Under the pieces are notes generated by a model. It ran no database searches. It was not told the origin of the DNA and worked only from the letters and a program-made list of their open reading frames with translations. 37,222 nucleotides of DNA, taken from assembly GCA_012841565.1 (NCBI GenBank), contig DUUM01000371.1:1-37222 (forward strand), read 5' to 3'. Below are positions 29,256 to 37,222 of this stretch, one piece after another. The stretch is from Candidatus Epulonipiscium sp. (GTDB taxonomy: Bacteria > Bacillota_A > Clostridia > Lachnospirales > Cellulosilyticaceae). The position numbers and the translations under genes are program-made. Position 1 is the first letter of the stretch. Every line of letters starts with the position of its first letter.

Positions 29256-32200
29256 CTAATATTCTTTTTCAAGATGATTAATCTCATCATTATTTAAATC
29301 ATATAGCTTATAAACTGCCTTATCTAACTCCATCTCTAGCAATTTTAAGTTGGGATCATCTTGTTTCATTATCCTATCTACCAAATTAATGATTTTATTC
29401 TTTGTTGCTAAATCGGCACTTTCTGGTATACCAAATGGTTCTAAATACTTCGTCTTAAAATAGTAATATCCACTATTAAATGGAGTACTTGTATTTTTAA
29501 TAAAATACCACATTAGCTTACTATTTAAGATACCTAAATAATATTTATAGTCACCATAATAACTTTCATTTAATACCAAGCTATATCCTCCTGCATCTGG
29601 ATAATTGCTATTGTTATCTAATGTAAAATTAGGATAATTTTGTAGTTGTGGGGTTATTATTTTTACATTATCAAATATATCCATATCTCTAGCTCTATGT
29701 AAGCTATACCAATACTTTGGATTAGTTTTGTATTTCACCTTTTTTTCGACTAGATACTCTTTGAAATTTAAAATATATTTATAACCTAAGGGGTAATCAC
29801 GTCTAAAATTCTCTTCTTCAAAAGGTTTAGTTTTACTTTTAGCGTCTATATAATGAGGATAAAAAGCGTATATATCACTTGATGGCACTCCATATCTTCT
29901 AATATGTTCACCTTTTAAAAGTGGCTTCATCAGCTCTCCTTCTATAGTAACATACTCATCTAACTCTTTTGAGAAACCTTTAAAAACACCTTCTTCTGAA
30001 ATATCTCCTTTTAGAATAAATATATCATCTCCAACAGTAATTAATCCTTGGTATATTCCTTTGAAAATATCTTTAACTGATTTTTCTTGGCCATATATTT
30101 TATCTAATATCTCAAATTCCGTATGATTGAATTCCCACCTATCTTTGAGTAACCTATACTTTTTTCTCTTAAATTCAATATTATATAAATCTAAGTTACT
30201 TGATTCAGCATATTCTATATGTTTATTATAATTGCTATAAAAGAATATTCCTGTATAGGTTGTAGCCGTATCAAAAACCTGTGCTACCCCAAAATTAATA
30301 AACTTTTTCAATGCTACGTTTTCTTTTAAATATTTTCTAATTCCTTTTCCATACTCGGCTTTTAAAAACCGATGTGGGTGTATAAATGAAACCATACCTT
30401 TTTCATTAATTAAATCAAATGATTTTTCAATAAATACCACATAAATATCAAATTTCCCTTTTGCTGCTTCAAATTTTTCTTTAAAATAGCTTACTATCTG
30501 GCTATCTAAATTTTGTACTTTAATATATGGTGGATTACCCATAACAATATCAAAACCACCTTTTTCCTTAAAAACTTTTGCAAATTCTAACTCCCAAATA
30601 AAATATGGCATTGATTTATTATCTTTACTAGAATTATATTTTTGTAACGCCTCACTTTGCCCACTTTCTCTTAGCTTATAAATAATCAATTCATTCCTTA
30701 ATATATCAATCCTATCTTTTAAAGCCTTTTTATTAACTTCATTAGTCTCATCAAAATATTGGCTTTGTTTATCAAACATTTCTTCAAGAATTTCATCAGA
30801 ATCAAAAAGTAGTCGTAATTGCTCTACTACTCTCCCTGACTTTTTATTTTTATTATCCTTATCCTTTAGCAGTATGGACTTATCAAATAGCTTTATCCCT
30901 TCATATTCATCAATCAAGCTATTCCCTACATGGATATTCATATCTAGGTTAGGCAGTGGATGAGGTTCTGGGTTTTCTTCATCAATCTCTTGGTCTACAA
31001 CTACTGAGAGCCATAATCTAAGTTTGGTAATATCTACTGCACTTGCTTCAATATCTACTGCAAATATACTATTTTTAATAGTATCCCATTTCATTTTATA
31101 AGGTGAACGCCATCTCCTTATAAAATCTTCCCCAAATCTCCTATCAAAAGCCCCTTCCTTATCTTTCCTAATAATATATTCTGTAATATTATAACGTGCT
31201 CTTACGATTTCATTTAGCATCCCTAATGGAAAAGCTCCTGAACCAACCGCTGGGTCTGCAACTCTTACATTTTTTAAAGCTTCATCTATTTCCACAATGT
31301 TATCATAAATTGATTGTTTGATTGTTAATGCTTTACCATATCCAACACCCGTTCTACCATCTGCATCTCTAATAATCTCACCATATAGAATAAATTCTTT
31401 TACATCTTCATAAGGAACATTTATTTCATTTACAATATAATTTATAAGGCTTTCTTGGCACATATAATGTACAATTTCCCTTGGTGTATAAAAAGCACCT
31501 TTTGATTTTCTGTCTTTAACATCAAGTAAGTTTTCAAATATTTTCCCTAACATTTCAGGGTCTACTGCGACTTCCTTATCAAGGGGTTCTGCTTCATTCA
31601 TAGTAAAATTAAATCGGTCAAATATATCTAATATCCCATCTGCCAGTCTACCTTTTTCTTCTTTATTAGAAAATAGCTTGTTAGGTATTTCAAGTTTAAT
31701 ATCCTTCCAATTATAGCCTTCCAATGGCTCAAATAGACCACCATTTAAAAATGGTATCTTGCAATTAAACAGTTTAAAATAGTGGTGTTTTCTTTCCTTA
31801 TTAAGGGCTTGATAAAAAAATGGCTCAAGATAATCATCAAAAAAGTTTTTCTTATGTATTACACAATGTTTCCATAATACATCCCTAATAAATTGCCTAT
31901 ATCCCTTCCCCCAAGGTTCATCGAATTTTTCATTATTAAGAAAAATAGCTGATAGGATTTCAGCCTCATGTTCAGTAAAATCTCTTGATGAAATCAGATC
32001 AATATTTAGTGTATATATACCTTTTTTATCCTCTTGATAGACCTTTTGTAAAACTTTCTTTTTGGTTTCATCTACCAAATTATATATATTAGATAATTCT
32101 TGTTTTGTAATTGTTTTAGGTACAATTTTTACACCTAACCAGCCTTTCTTCTGTATAAAGTATAAGAAGGCTAACTGTCCCATTAATTTTTTAGAGAATT

Positions 32201-32879
32201 GCTCTGCAAATTTATTTACTTCAAACCCTAAATTATGGGCTTCTTCTACAAAAGAGTTATCTTGCTCTAGATATTCTTTTAATTCTAAATACTTTTCCTT
32301 ATATTGATTAAAGAAATCTATAGTAACACTTTCAACGCTAAATGCTTCCTCTATTTTATTTAGTGTAGGGTTATGTTTGTCATCTGCAAATATATTTAAT
32401 AATTGTGACTGTGCTGTATGATTAGGCTCATTTTCACCAATAAGGTAAGAATATCTTCTAGCAGGTGTTAACTCTAATTCCAGTCCTTTATCGGTAAAAG
32501 TATAATCTAATCTTACAAAGGACAATCTCCAACTTGGTTCATCTTCTGTGTAAAACGCTACAATTGCTGCCTCTAAATTATTTTCATCAAGGATTTTAGA
32601 TATGAAGTTTCTTTGCATACTCCTTGCCCGATCTATACTTGTATTTCTTTTTAATTCTACCGCAACTACAATTAAATTATTTGCTTCTGCATCCGCATAT
32701 TTTGCAACAGTATAGTATGAGTTAATATGTTCTTGATATTCTTTCCATATCCCTGTACGCTTAGTTTCTGGCAACATTTCAGGCTCATTAAAAAACTCTC
32801 TAGTAAACTGTTTAAATCTATTAATATTAAACTCTTGCCCAAATGTCTCTTTTAAAATGTTTAATTTTGCAACACTCAT
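29256..32879 (-). CDS. Eco57I-type methylase with N-terminal nuclease-like domain (type IIG/ISP-like)
   Basis: 1207 residues. The N-terminal domain contains LIVVAVELKRNTSIDRARSM (Glu75-x-Lys77), a possible PD-(D/E)xK nuclease core. Methylase: motif X GAFYTPREIVHYMC (461-474), motif I ADPAVGSGAFPLG (541-553), motif IV GNPPYIKVQ (Asn782-Tyr785). These are gamma-class N6-adenine features of Eco57I-type enzymes. The C-terminal region (IITPQLQNYPNFTL, LNSKLMWYFIKNTST, YLEPFGIP) fits a TaqI/Eco57I-like specificity domain. Start: ATG 32879, five bases after the helicase stop. It would mark self DNA and, with the helicase, cut unmodified DNA. Confidence 0.85.
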   Translation of the reverse strand: MSVAKLNILKETFGQEFNINRFKQFTREFFNEPEMLPETKRTGIWKEYQEHINSYYTVAKYADAEANNLIVVAVELKRNTSIDRARSMQRNFISKILDENNLEAAIVAFYTEDEPSWRLSFVRLDYTFTDKGLELELTPARRYSYLIGENEPNHTAQSQLLNIFADDKHNPTLNKIEEAFSVESVTIDFFNQYKEKYLELKEYLEQDNSFVEEAHNLGFEVNKFAEQFSKKLMGQLAFLYFIQKKGWLGVKIVPKTITKQELSNIYNLVDETKKKVLQKVYQEDKKGIYTLNIDLISSRDFTEHEAEILSAIFLNNEKFDEPWGKGYRQFIRDVLWKHCVIHKKNFFDDYLEPFFYQALNKERKHHYFKLFNCKIPFLNGGLFEPLEGYNWKDIKLEIPNKLFSNKEEKGRLADGILDIFDRFNFTMNEAEPLDKEVAVDPEMLGKIFENLLDVKDRKSKGAFYTPREIVHYMCQESLINYIVNEINVPYEDVKEFILYGEIIRDADGRTGVGYGKALTIKQSIYDNIVEIDEALKNVRVADPAVGSGAFPLGMLNEIVRARYNITEYIIRKDKEGAFDRRFGEDFIRRWRSPYKMKWDTIKNSIFAVDIEASAVDITKLRLWLSVVVDQEIDEENPEPHPLPNLDMNIHVGNSLIDEYEGIKLFDKSILLKDKDNKNKKSGRVVEQLRLLFDSDEILEEMFDKQSQYFDETNEVNKKALKDRIDILRNELIIYKLRESGQSEALQKYNSSKDNKSMPYFIWELEFAKVFKEKGGFDIVMGNPPYIKVQNLDSQIVSYFKEKFEAAKGKFDIYVVFIEKSFDLINEKGMVSFIHPHRFLKAEYGKGIRKYLKENVALKKFINFGVAQVFDTATTYTGIFFYSNYNKHIEYAESSNLDLYNIEFKRKKYRLLKDRWEFNHTEFEILDKIYGQEKSVKDIFKGIYQGLITVGDDIFILKGDISEEGVFKGFSKELDEYVTIEGELMKPLLKGEHIRRYGVPSSDIYAFYPHYIDAKSKTKPFEEENFRRDYPLGYKYILNFKEYLVEKKVKYKTNPKYWYSLHRARDMDIFDNVKIITPQLQNYPNFTLDNNSNYPDAGGYSLVLNESYYGDYKYYLGILNSKLMWYFIKNTSTPFNSGYYYFKTKYLEPFGIPESADLATKNKIINLVDRIMKQDDPNLKLLEMELDKAVYKLYDLNNDEINHLEKEY

Positions 32880-32884
32880 CTATT

Positions 32885-35800
32885 TTACATCCCCTTTTTT
32901 AGATATGATGAAAGGATAACTTTCATATCCCCTGTAACATTTGCTTTCTTCTTACCTTTTCGTTCTTCAAAATATTTTTCAGGAACAATCCCAATGATTT
33001 CATAAAATATTTTTATGGGGTCACTCATGCCTTTGGTTGTCTTGAGAATTACTTTTGAAATAGTATCTGGGATATTTCCTTCTTCCCAAATATTTCTCAT
33101 TCGTTTTATTAAAGCATCTTGGTCATCCGTAAACATCTTACATCTTGCAATTGCCTTTAAGATTTTTATTACCCCTGCATCATTACCTTTTTTTGCAGTC
33201 TTTTCTGTAACAACCTCCTCTTCTTCTGTTAAGGCTATTTCAAATCCTAGTTTGTTTAATTCTAAATGATCATAGTAAGTTTTGGGCACCCCTATTTTCT
33301 TCTCATCAGGAGCAACTTCTAGATATTGCATTGCTTGTAAAGAATATACCTCCTGCGAGTCTAGACTATTTGCAATAAAAAACTTTTTCAAAGCACCTTT
33401 CCTCAAAAAAGTTATGGTCTTATCCTCTTGAGCATCAGGAACTATTCTGCCTGTTCTTGATTTCTGTGGCAATCTCTTTATTTTTTGAAAAAGCTCCTCA
33501 TTATTATCACGAACATCCCTAATGATCTTTAAATATTTCAAATCAGATACTTCGCTACTTCCTTCTGCTTCAAACGACTCTTTACTATTTAATTTAGTAT
33601 ATAAATTGTGTGATGAAACCTCTTCATCCTCAGATAAATATTTAAAATCCTCCCCTAATGTGTCGTGAAAGGCTTGTATTTTTAATATGATATTCTCTTC
33701 TAGGGGTAAATGAGCATTAGCCTGTGCCGTTGGGAAAAAGTTAAATACATGAATCTCATTATGTTCTGTCCCCACCCTATTAATACGTCCCACCCTTTGC
33801 ATAACCTTTGTTGGGTTCCATGGTAAATCATAGTTGATAATAACATTACTCCTATGCAAGTTTATACCTTCTGCGAGAACATCTGTAGTTACTAAAAACC
33901 TTATATCATCTTTCTTTTCATATACATAATTTGGATTATAGTTGGCCTCTATTTCCTGTCTAACGGAATTCGAACCTTGTCCACTAAACGTAAGTACTTG
34001 CTGTGGATAATGTAACTCCAAGTATTCACCTACATATTCTGCCGTTTCCCTTGATTCAGTAAAGATAATAATCTTTTTATCCTTTAGCTTTAAATTTGTC
34101 TTTAACTCATGTAAAAATTGCTCTTTTTTTGGATCTTCTATAATCTCTAACCACTCATCTATAAGGCTTCTGAGCAATGCTAAATCATATCTTATAGAAT
34201 CTATAAAATTATCTTTAAAAGCACTCGTCTTATAATGCTGGACTAGCTCATCCTCTACCAGTTCCATTAGTTTTTCGTCATCACCGTTATCAAGCAAATC
34301 ATATACATCAATCTTTTTACTGATATAAATCTCACCACTTTGGCACATCCGTAAAAACTGTTCATATGATTTTATGAAACGCCCCAGTGTCTTTTTAAAC
34401 GCTTCAAAACTACTCTCCAGTCTTTTTATAAGAATGGATTTCATAAAGCCTGAAATATTTCTTTGTGATACTAATAAGGATGCAACCTCTTTTGGCACCA
34501 CCTTCAAATACGTAAGTGGCTTATATCTAGCATACGTAAGGCTTTGGATACTTGCTATGGTATGATTGAATACTTTTTCCACATCATCATCATATGTATA
34601 GACAATTTTTTCTGGAGCTCCTAATTTGGGGAACCTAAGTCCCTGTTTTTCTAAATCATCTTTGTAAAATTCCATAATCTCACTACGTGTTCTTCTAATC
34701 ATTACATTTCGTAGCACTTTATCCCTTATTTTTTCCGAATTATCCTTTAAAGTCTGCGAGTATTCCTCTGAACCTTTCTCTAACTTCTTTAAGTCTCTAT
34801 CTAGCCTATTAAAAAAGGCTTCTAGGTTTTTATTGTTTGGAATAGTACTGTTGTTTTTAGGTTGGAACAAATAAAGTTGGTTTGCTATATCACTTGAATA
34901 GTTGTTTTGTGGTGTAGCTGTAACTAATATCACCTTTTTGTTATAGCATATCTCATGGAGTTTTTGGAAGCTCTCTGTTTTTTGATTTCTAAATCTATGT
35001 GCCTCATCAATAAACACAAACTTTACATTTTTCATAAGTTCTTCATCTTCCAGAATACTATCTAACTTTCCTAAAGACTCTACTTTGGCTTGGGTATCAA
35101 ATTGTTGTAACGTTCTTTCCCAATAATCTTTAAGTACTGGCGGACAAATAACTAATTTTCTTCCATTCAATTGTTTAGCCAACATTGCACAAATAAAAGT
35201 TTTACCCAAACCGACCACATCAGCTATAAATACACCATTATATGCATTTAAGATTTTTTTTGCCTGTGTAACAGCATCTATTTGATACTGTAGTTTCATG
35301 AACCCATCTGGCAGTATATCATCCCAAGATTCATTTTTATCTTCATTAATTTCTTCTTTAAAATATTCATATAGCGTTTTTAAAAACAATTCATATGGTG
35401 TAATATCTTCACGAATCCACGTTTTTTTATTAATTGTTTCTATATACTCATCCGTAATATCTACTGATTTCTCCCATAAGTCTTCGAACTTTTGCAATGC
35501 AAAATCTACATCTCTACTGTCTTTAAGCTCCACATTAAACTCAAGATTATCAACTAGTCCTGATTTTGAAAAGTTACTAGAGCCTGTGATAACACTTCCA
35601 TACTGGTCTGGCACCTTTTCCATATCTTTTCTCATAATATATACCTTTGCATGAATGGGTGCATCAGGATATATTCTCATTTCTAATTTTCCACTTTGAA
35701 TCCATTCAATAAAAGTTTTAATCCCTTGCTCAACACGGTAGCTATCCTCTGACCGTTTCATTTCATCAGCTATATCCTCTGTAAACTCATTTTTAACCTC

Positions 35801-36067
35801 TTTATGAGACATTTCAAAGGACATCTGTTCATTTTCAGCTTCTTGAATAATTTCTACCGTCTTTCCATCTACATTAAGTCCTACTAAAATTCTTATCTTT
35901 TCAAGATCTTCCATTGCAGGGTACATAAGGTAGAAACCACTTGTCCTAAAATAGCCCACTAACATATCATAAAACTGGGTATTAGACTTTAATATTTTGT
36001 TAAACCTATCGTATAAATTACGTTCCGATTCGTTCGTAAAGAAAGTTAGATCATTATGCATTCCCAA
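32885..36067 (-). CDS. PLD-nuclease / SNF2-helicase fusion of the defence operon
   Basis: About 1060 residues. The N-terminus is a phospholipase D-like domain: IRILVGLN, IHAKVYIM (His-x-Lys at about residues 146-148 counted from the upstream ATG 36088) and ITGSSNFSKSGLVDNLEFNV. Next is a SNF2-type motor: Walker A ADVVGLGKT, DEAH in FVFIDEAHRFRN and LVTATPQNN, then IIFTESRETAEY, VTTDVLAEGINLHRSNVIIN and MQRVGRINRVG. This is a DNA translocase coupled to a possible PLD nuclease, paired with the methylase downstream. Start: TTG 36067 has GGGTG well placed; ATG 36061 and ATG 36088 are alternatives. Confidence 0.85.
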   Translation of the reverse strand: MGMHNDLTFFTNESERNLYDRFNKILKSNTQFYDMLVGYFRTSGFYLMYPAMEDLEKIRILVGLNVDGKTVEIIQEAENEQMSFEMSHKEVKNEFTEDIADEMKRSEDSYRVEQGIKTFIEWIQSGKLEMRIYPDAPIHAKVYIMRKDMEKVPDQYGSVITGSSNFSKSGLVDNLEFNVELKDSRDVDFALQKFEDLWEKSVDITDEYIETINKKTWIREDITPYELFLKTLYEYFKEEINEDKNESWDDILPDGFMKLQYQIDAVTQAKKILNAYNGVFIADVVGLGKTFICAMLAKQLNGRKLVICPPVLKDYWERTLQQFDTQAKVESLGKLDSILEDEELMKNVKFVFIDEAHRFRNQKTESFQKLHEICYNKKVILVTATPQNNYSSDIANQLYLFQPKNNSTIPNNKNLEAFFNRLDRDLKKLEKGSEEYSQTLKDNSEKIRDKVLRNVMIRRTRSEIMEFYKDDLEKQGLRFPKLGAPEKIVYTYDDDVEKVFNHTIASIQSLTYARYKPLTYLKVVPKEVASLLVSQRNISGFMKSILIKRLESSFEAFKKTLGRFIKSYEQFLRMCQSGEIYISKKIDVYDLLDNGDDEKLMELVEDELVQHYKTSAFKDNFIDSIRYDLALLRSLIDEWLEIIEDPKKEQFLHELKTNLKLKDKKIIIFTESRETAEYVGEYLELHYPQQVLTFSGQGSNSVRQEIEANYNPNYVYEKKDDIRFLVTTDVLAEGINLHRSNVIINYDLPWNPTKVMQRVGRINRVGTEHNEIHVFNFFPTAQANAHLPLEENIILKIQAFHDTLGEDFKYLSEDEEVSSHNLYTKLNSKESFEAEGSSEVSDLKYLKIIRDVRDNNEELFQKIKRLPQKSRTGRIVPDAQEDKTITFLRKGALKKFFIANSLDSQEVYSLQAMQYLEVAPDEKKIGVPKTYYDHLELNKLGFEIALTEEEEVVTEKTAKKGNDAGVIKILKAIARCKMFTDDQDALIKRMRNIWEEGNIPDTISKVILKTTKGMSDPIKIFYEIIGIVPEKYFEERKGKKKANVTGDMKVILSSYLKKGM

Positions 36068-36160
36068 TATTTTCACCCTTTTCCACATGTTTTAATTGCC
36101 ATACACTTATTTTATTTTCACAACTAATTTTTATATGAAACTCAATTAACGTATAGTCTA

Positions 36161-36189
36161 ATCATACCTTCATTGGTTATATATGGCAA
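36161..36189 (-). promoter_or_regulatory. SigmaA promoter of the helicase-methylase-PC4 operon
   Basis: On the minus strand TTGCCA (36189-36184) and TATGAT (36166-36161) are exactly 17 bases apart, about 95 bases before the start codon. Confidence 0.65.
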
Positions 36190-36221
36190 CCTCATTAATG
36201 CATTATTCTGATCTATCTAAG

Positions 36222-36247
36222 AAAAAACACCTATTTTCATAGGTGTT
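36222..36247 (-). terminator. Terminator of the PD-(D/E)xK-like gene
   Basis: AACACCTAT and ATAGGTGTT (36226-36234 and 36239-36247) form a 9-bp stem capped by GAAA, followed on the minus strand by TTTTTTCTT. The stop codon overlaps it. Together with the next promoter it separates this gene from the defence operon. Confidence 0.8.
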
Positions 36248-36914
36248 AAAAATATATGGCAAAATGAAAAACATCTTCTTCATTTCCTAGAAATAAACAG
36301 TTACATTGTCTTGGTAATTCGCCTATTAAATTCACAGGTAATATCTTATACGCTGATTCATAATTGTAAACTAAATCACTAGTCAATGTAGGCACTTTCG
36401 TCTTTCTTAAAAACGGAAAATAAGAAACTTTTTCTTCATTTGCTAAAGGCTTATTCCCCAATCCTTGCCCAAGTTGTAAGAACTGTGCAAAGTACTCCAC
36501 ACAATTAAACCACCCTAAAATAACTGCCCGTTTTCCTTGCTCGTTATTATCAATTTCATTAAATAGCCAATCGAAATCATCTTTGTATACCTTCCAAACT
36601 TTACTGTTTGCATAAGTCCCATGTATGGTTTTCCAGTTTTTAAGATATTTCACTTCTATTTTAAAATCCTTTGTCGAAATATAAATATCATGATTCACCT
36701 TAAACTCTTTATTCTTCTTTTTGTCTCCTACTGTATAATGTGCCATTTGTCTAAATGGATATCCTATTTTAACACATATATCCATCTCATTATATGTTTC
36801 ATCAGCTATTCTCTTTAATTCCTTTTTATCTACATCTTTATAAAGCCCATTAAATTCATCAATTATAAATAGGCATGTTGATAGTAAATATTGGTCAATG
36901 GTAGGCTTGCTCAT
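36246..36914 (-). CDS. PD-(D/E)xK nuclease-like protein of unknown family
   Basis: 222 residues from the ATG at 36914 (AGAGGTGA upstream; a GTG at 36923 overlaps the site). A typical PD-(D/E)xK core is visible: VNHDIYISTKDFKIEVKYLK, with Asp76 and Glu87-x-Lys89. Before it lies a helical region (ELKRIADETYNEMDICVK). The C-terminal half has Trp/Phe-rich stretches (AVILGWFNCVEYFAQFLQLG) and two Cys (CNCLF). No family recognised. It is next to, but transcribed separately from, the methylase-helicase operon. It could be an extra restriction endonuclease of the system or an independent defence gene. Confidence 0.6.
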   Translation of the reverse strand: MSKPTIDQYLLSTCLFIIDEFNGLYKDVDKKELKRIADETYNEMDICVKIGYPFRQMAHYTVGDKKKNKEFKVNHDIYISTKDFKIEVKYLKNWKTIHGTYANSKVWKVYKDDFDWLFNEIDNNEQGKRAVILGWFNCVEYFAQFLQLGQGLGNKPLANEEKVSYFPFLRKTKVPTLTSDLVYNYESAYKILPVNLIGELPRQCNCLFLGNEEDVFHFAIYF

Positions 36915-36947
36915 TACTTTCACCTCTTCTAAGTTTTTTCGTTGTTA

Positions 36948-36956
36948 GTATACCAT
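36948..36956 (-). promoter_or_regulatory. Extended -10 promoter of the nuclease-like gene
   Basis: On the minus strand TGGTATACT has the TGn extension plus a TATACT hexamer about 34 bases upstream of the start codon. No good -35 is visible. Confidence 0.4.
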
Positions 36957-36994
36957 TGTTTTACCCTTAAGTGTCGTCTTATAATAAAGAAACA

Positions 36995-37040
36995 TAAAAT
37001 AAGAGACCTAATCTCGAAAGAGGTTAGATCTCCTATTTTA
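36995..37040 (-). terminator. Long hairpin, probable terminator of a gene to the right
   Basis: Arms of 21 nt (36995-37015 and 37020-37040) with loop GAAA pair at 18 Watson-Crick positions. In the minus-strand RNA two of the three others become G-U pairs while in the plus RNA only one does, so the minus-strand RNA is the functional one. A T-rich tail follows. No gene is visible in 37041-37222. Confidence 0.55.
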
Positions 37041-37142
37041 CAATTCCTTATACAGCCAATAACCTATACCCTATATAGCTTTATTACCGTCTCAACATGG
37101 ATTGAGAGGACAGAATGAATGTCATTTGTGTATGTCCGTTCT

Positions 37143-37195
37143 CGGAAACATATCCACGACACTTTTTGCACTATCGGTAGACGGGAACATATCCA
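37143..37195. repeat. Direct repeats near the right edge, possible insertion-sequence end
   Basis: CGGAAACATATCCA (37143-37156) and CGGGAACATATCCA (37182-37195) differ at one position and lie 39 bp apart. Repeated short motifs near an end are typical of IS21-like elements, whose body would lie beyond the window. No reading frame supports this here, so the assignment is tentative. Confidence 0.3.
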
Positions 37196-37222
37196 TAGGC
37201 TTCGCTGTTTTTTGAAAAACTG

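Noticed and set aside
29256..36914. Assignment of the right-hand operon to BREX or classical DISARM
   Set aside because: No BrxC/PglZ-like gene for BREX and no DrmA/DrmB (DUF1998) gene for DISARM; only the helicase, PLD and methylase ideas are shared.
1..37222. CRISPR arrays, tRNA and rRNA genes
   Set aside because: No regularly spaced repeat array, no cloverleaf-like segment with CCA end, and no rRNA-like conserved stretch was seen on either strand.

Overview
The window is AT-rich, low-GC Firmicutes DNA, most likely from a Clostridia-type anaerobe. The signs are strong AGGAGG-type ribosome sites, frequent TTG/GTG starts, a sigma/anti-sigma pair with a DUF4367-like domain, and phage head genes and large serine recombinases of clostridial type. 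Nearly every gene reads on the minus strand, so function is easiest to follow from right to left.

Left flank (1-5037), apparently chromosomal. The right end of an IS66-family element (1-126) has cut into an unidentified minus-strand gene. It is followed by a lipoprotein, two secreted proteins, a membrane anti-sigma-like protein and its overlapping sigma factor. The 4724-5037 spacer holds a terminator hairpin and may be the junction with the mobile DNA.

Mobile region (5038 to about 36.9 kb). From the left it carries (a) an ABC-three-component (ABC-3C) conflict system of effector, middle component and SMC-like ATPase; (b) a large serine recombinase with a small SHOCT-like partner; (c) a compact head and packaging module of SPP1/HK97 type: small terminase, large terminase, portal, gp7-like minor head protein, DUF4355 scaffold, coat protein, connector proteins and an Ig-like domain protein, with no tail or lysis genes. 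Inserted in this module are a tyrosine recombinase and a DUF3990-type toxin with its small partner. Further right are (d) a ParB-DNA methyltransferase fusion, a DUF3102-ParB protein and an SF2-like ATPase; (e) a 1170-residue protein with both double-psi beta-barrel signatures of the QDE-1/RDR/YonO/crAss-phage class of single-chain RNA polymerases, including a DxDGD metal site; (f) a defence operon of PLD-SNF2 helicase, Eco57I-type methylase-nuclease and a PC4/YdbC-like ssDNA-binding protein, with a separately transcribed PD-(D/E)xK-like protein to its right.

The most striking reading is a head-only mobile element, either a capsid-forming satellite or a prophage that has lost tails and lysis. 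It encodes its own multisubunit-RNAP-like polymerase and is flanked by two defence systems. Its RNAP/helicase/ParB block also carries unusual RNA structure: a 27-nt hairpin element repeated ahead of two genes (one followed by a terminator, the other by a hairpin that hides a ribosome site), and a nested G-rich hairpin in another leader. All function calls come from reading motifs by eye; no database search was possible.
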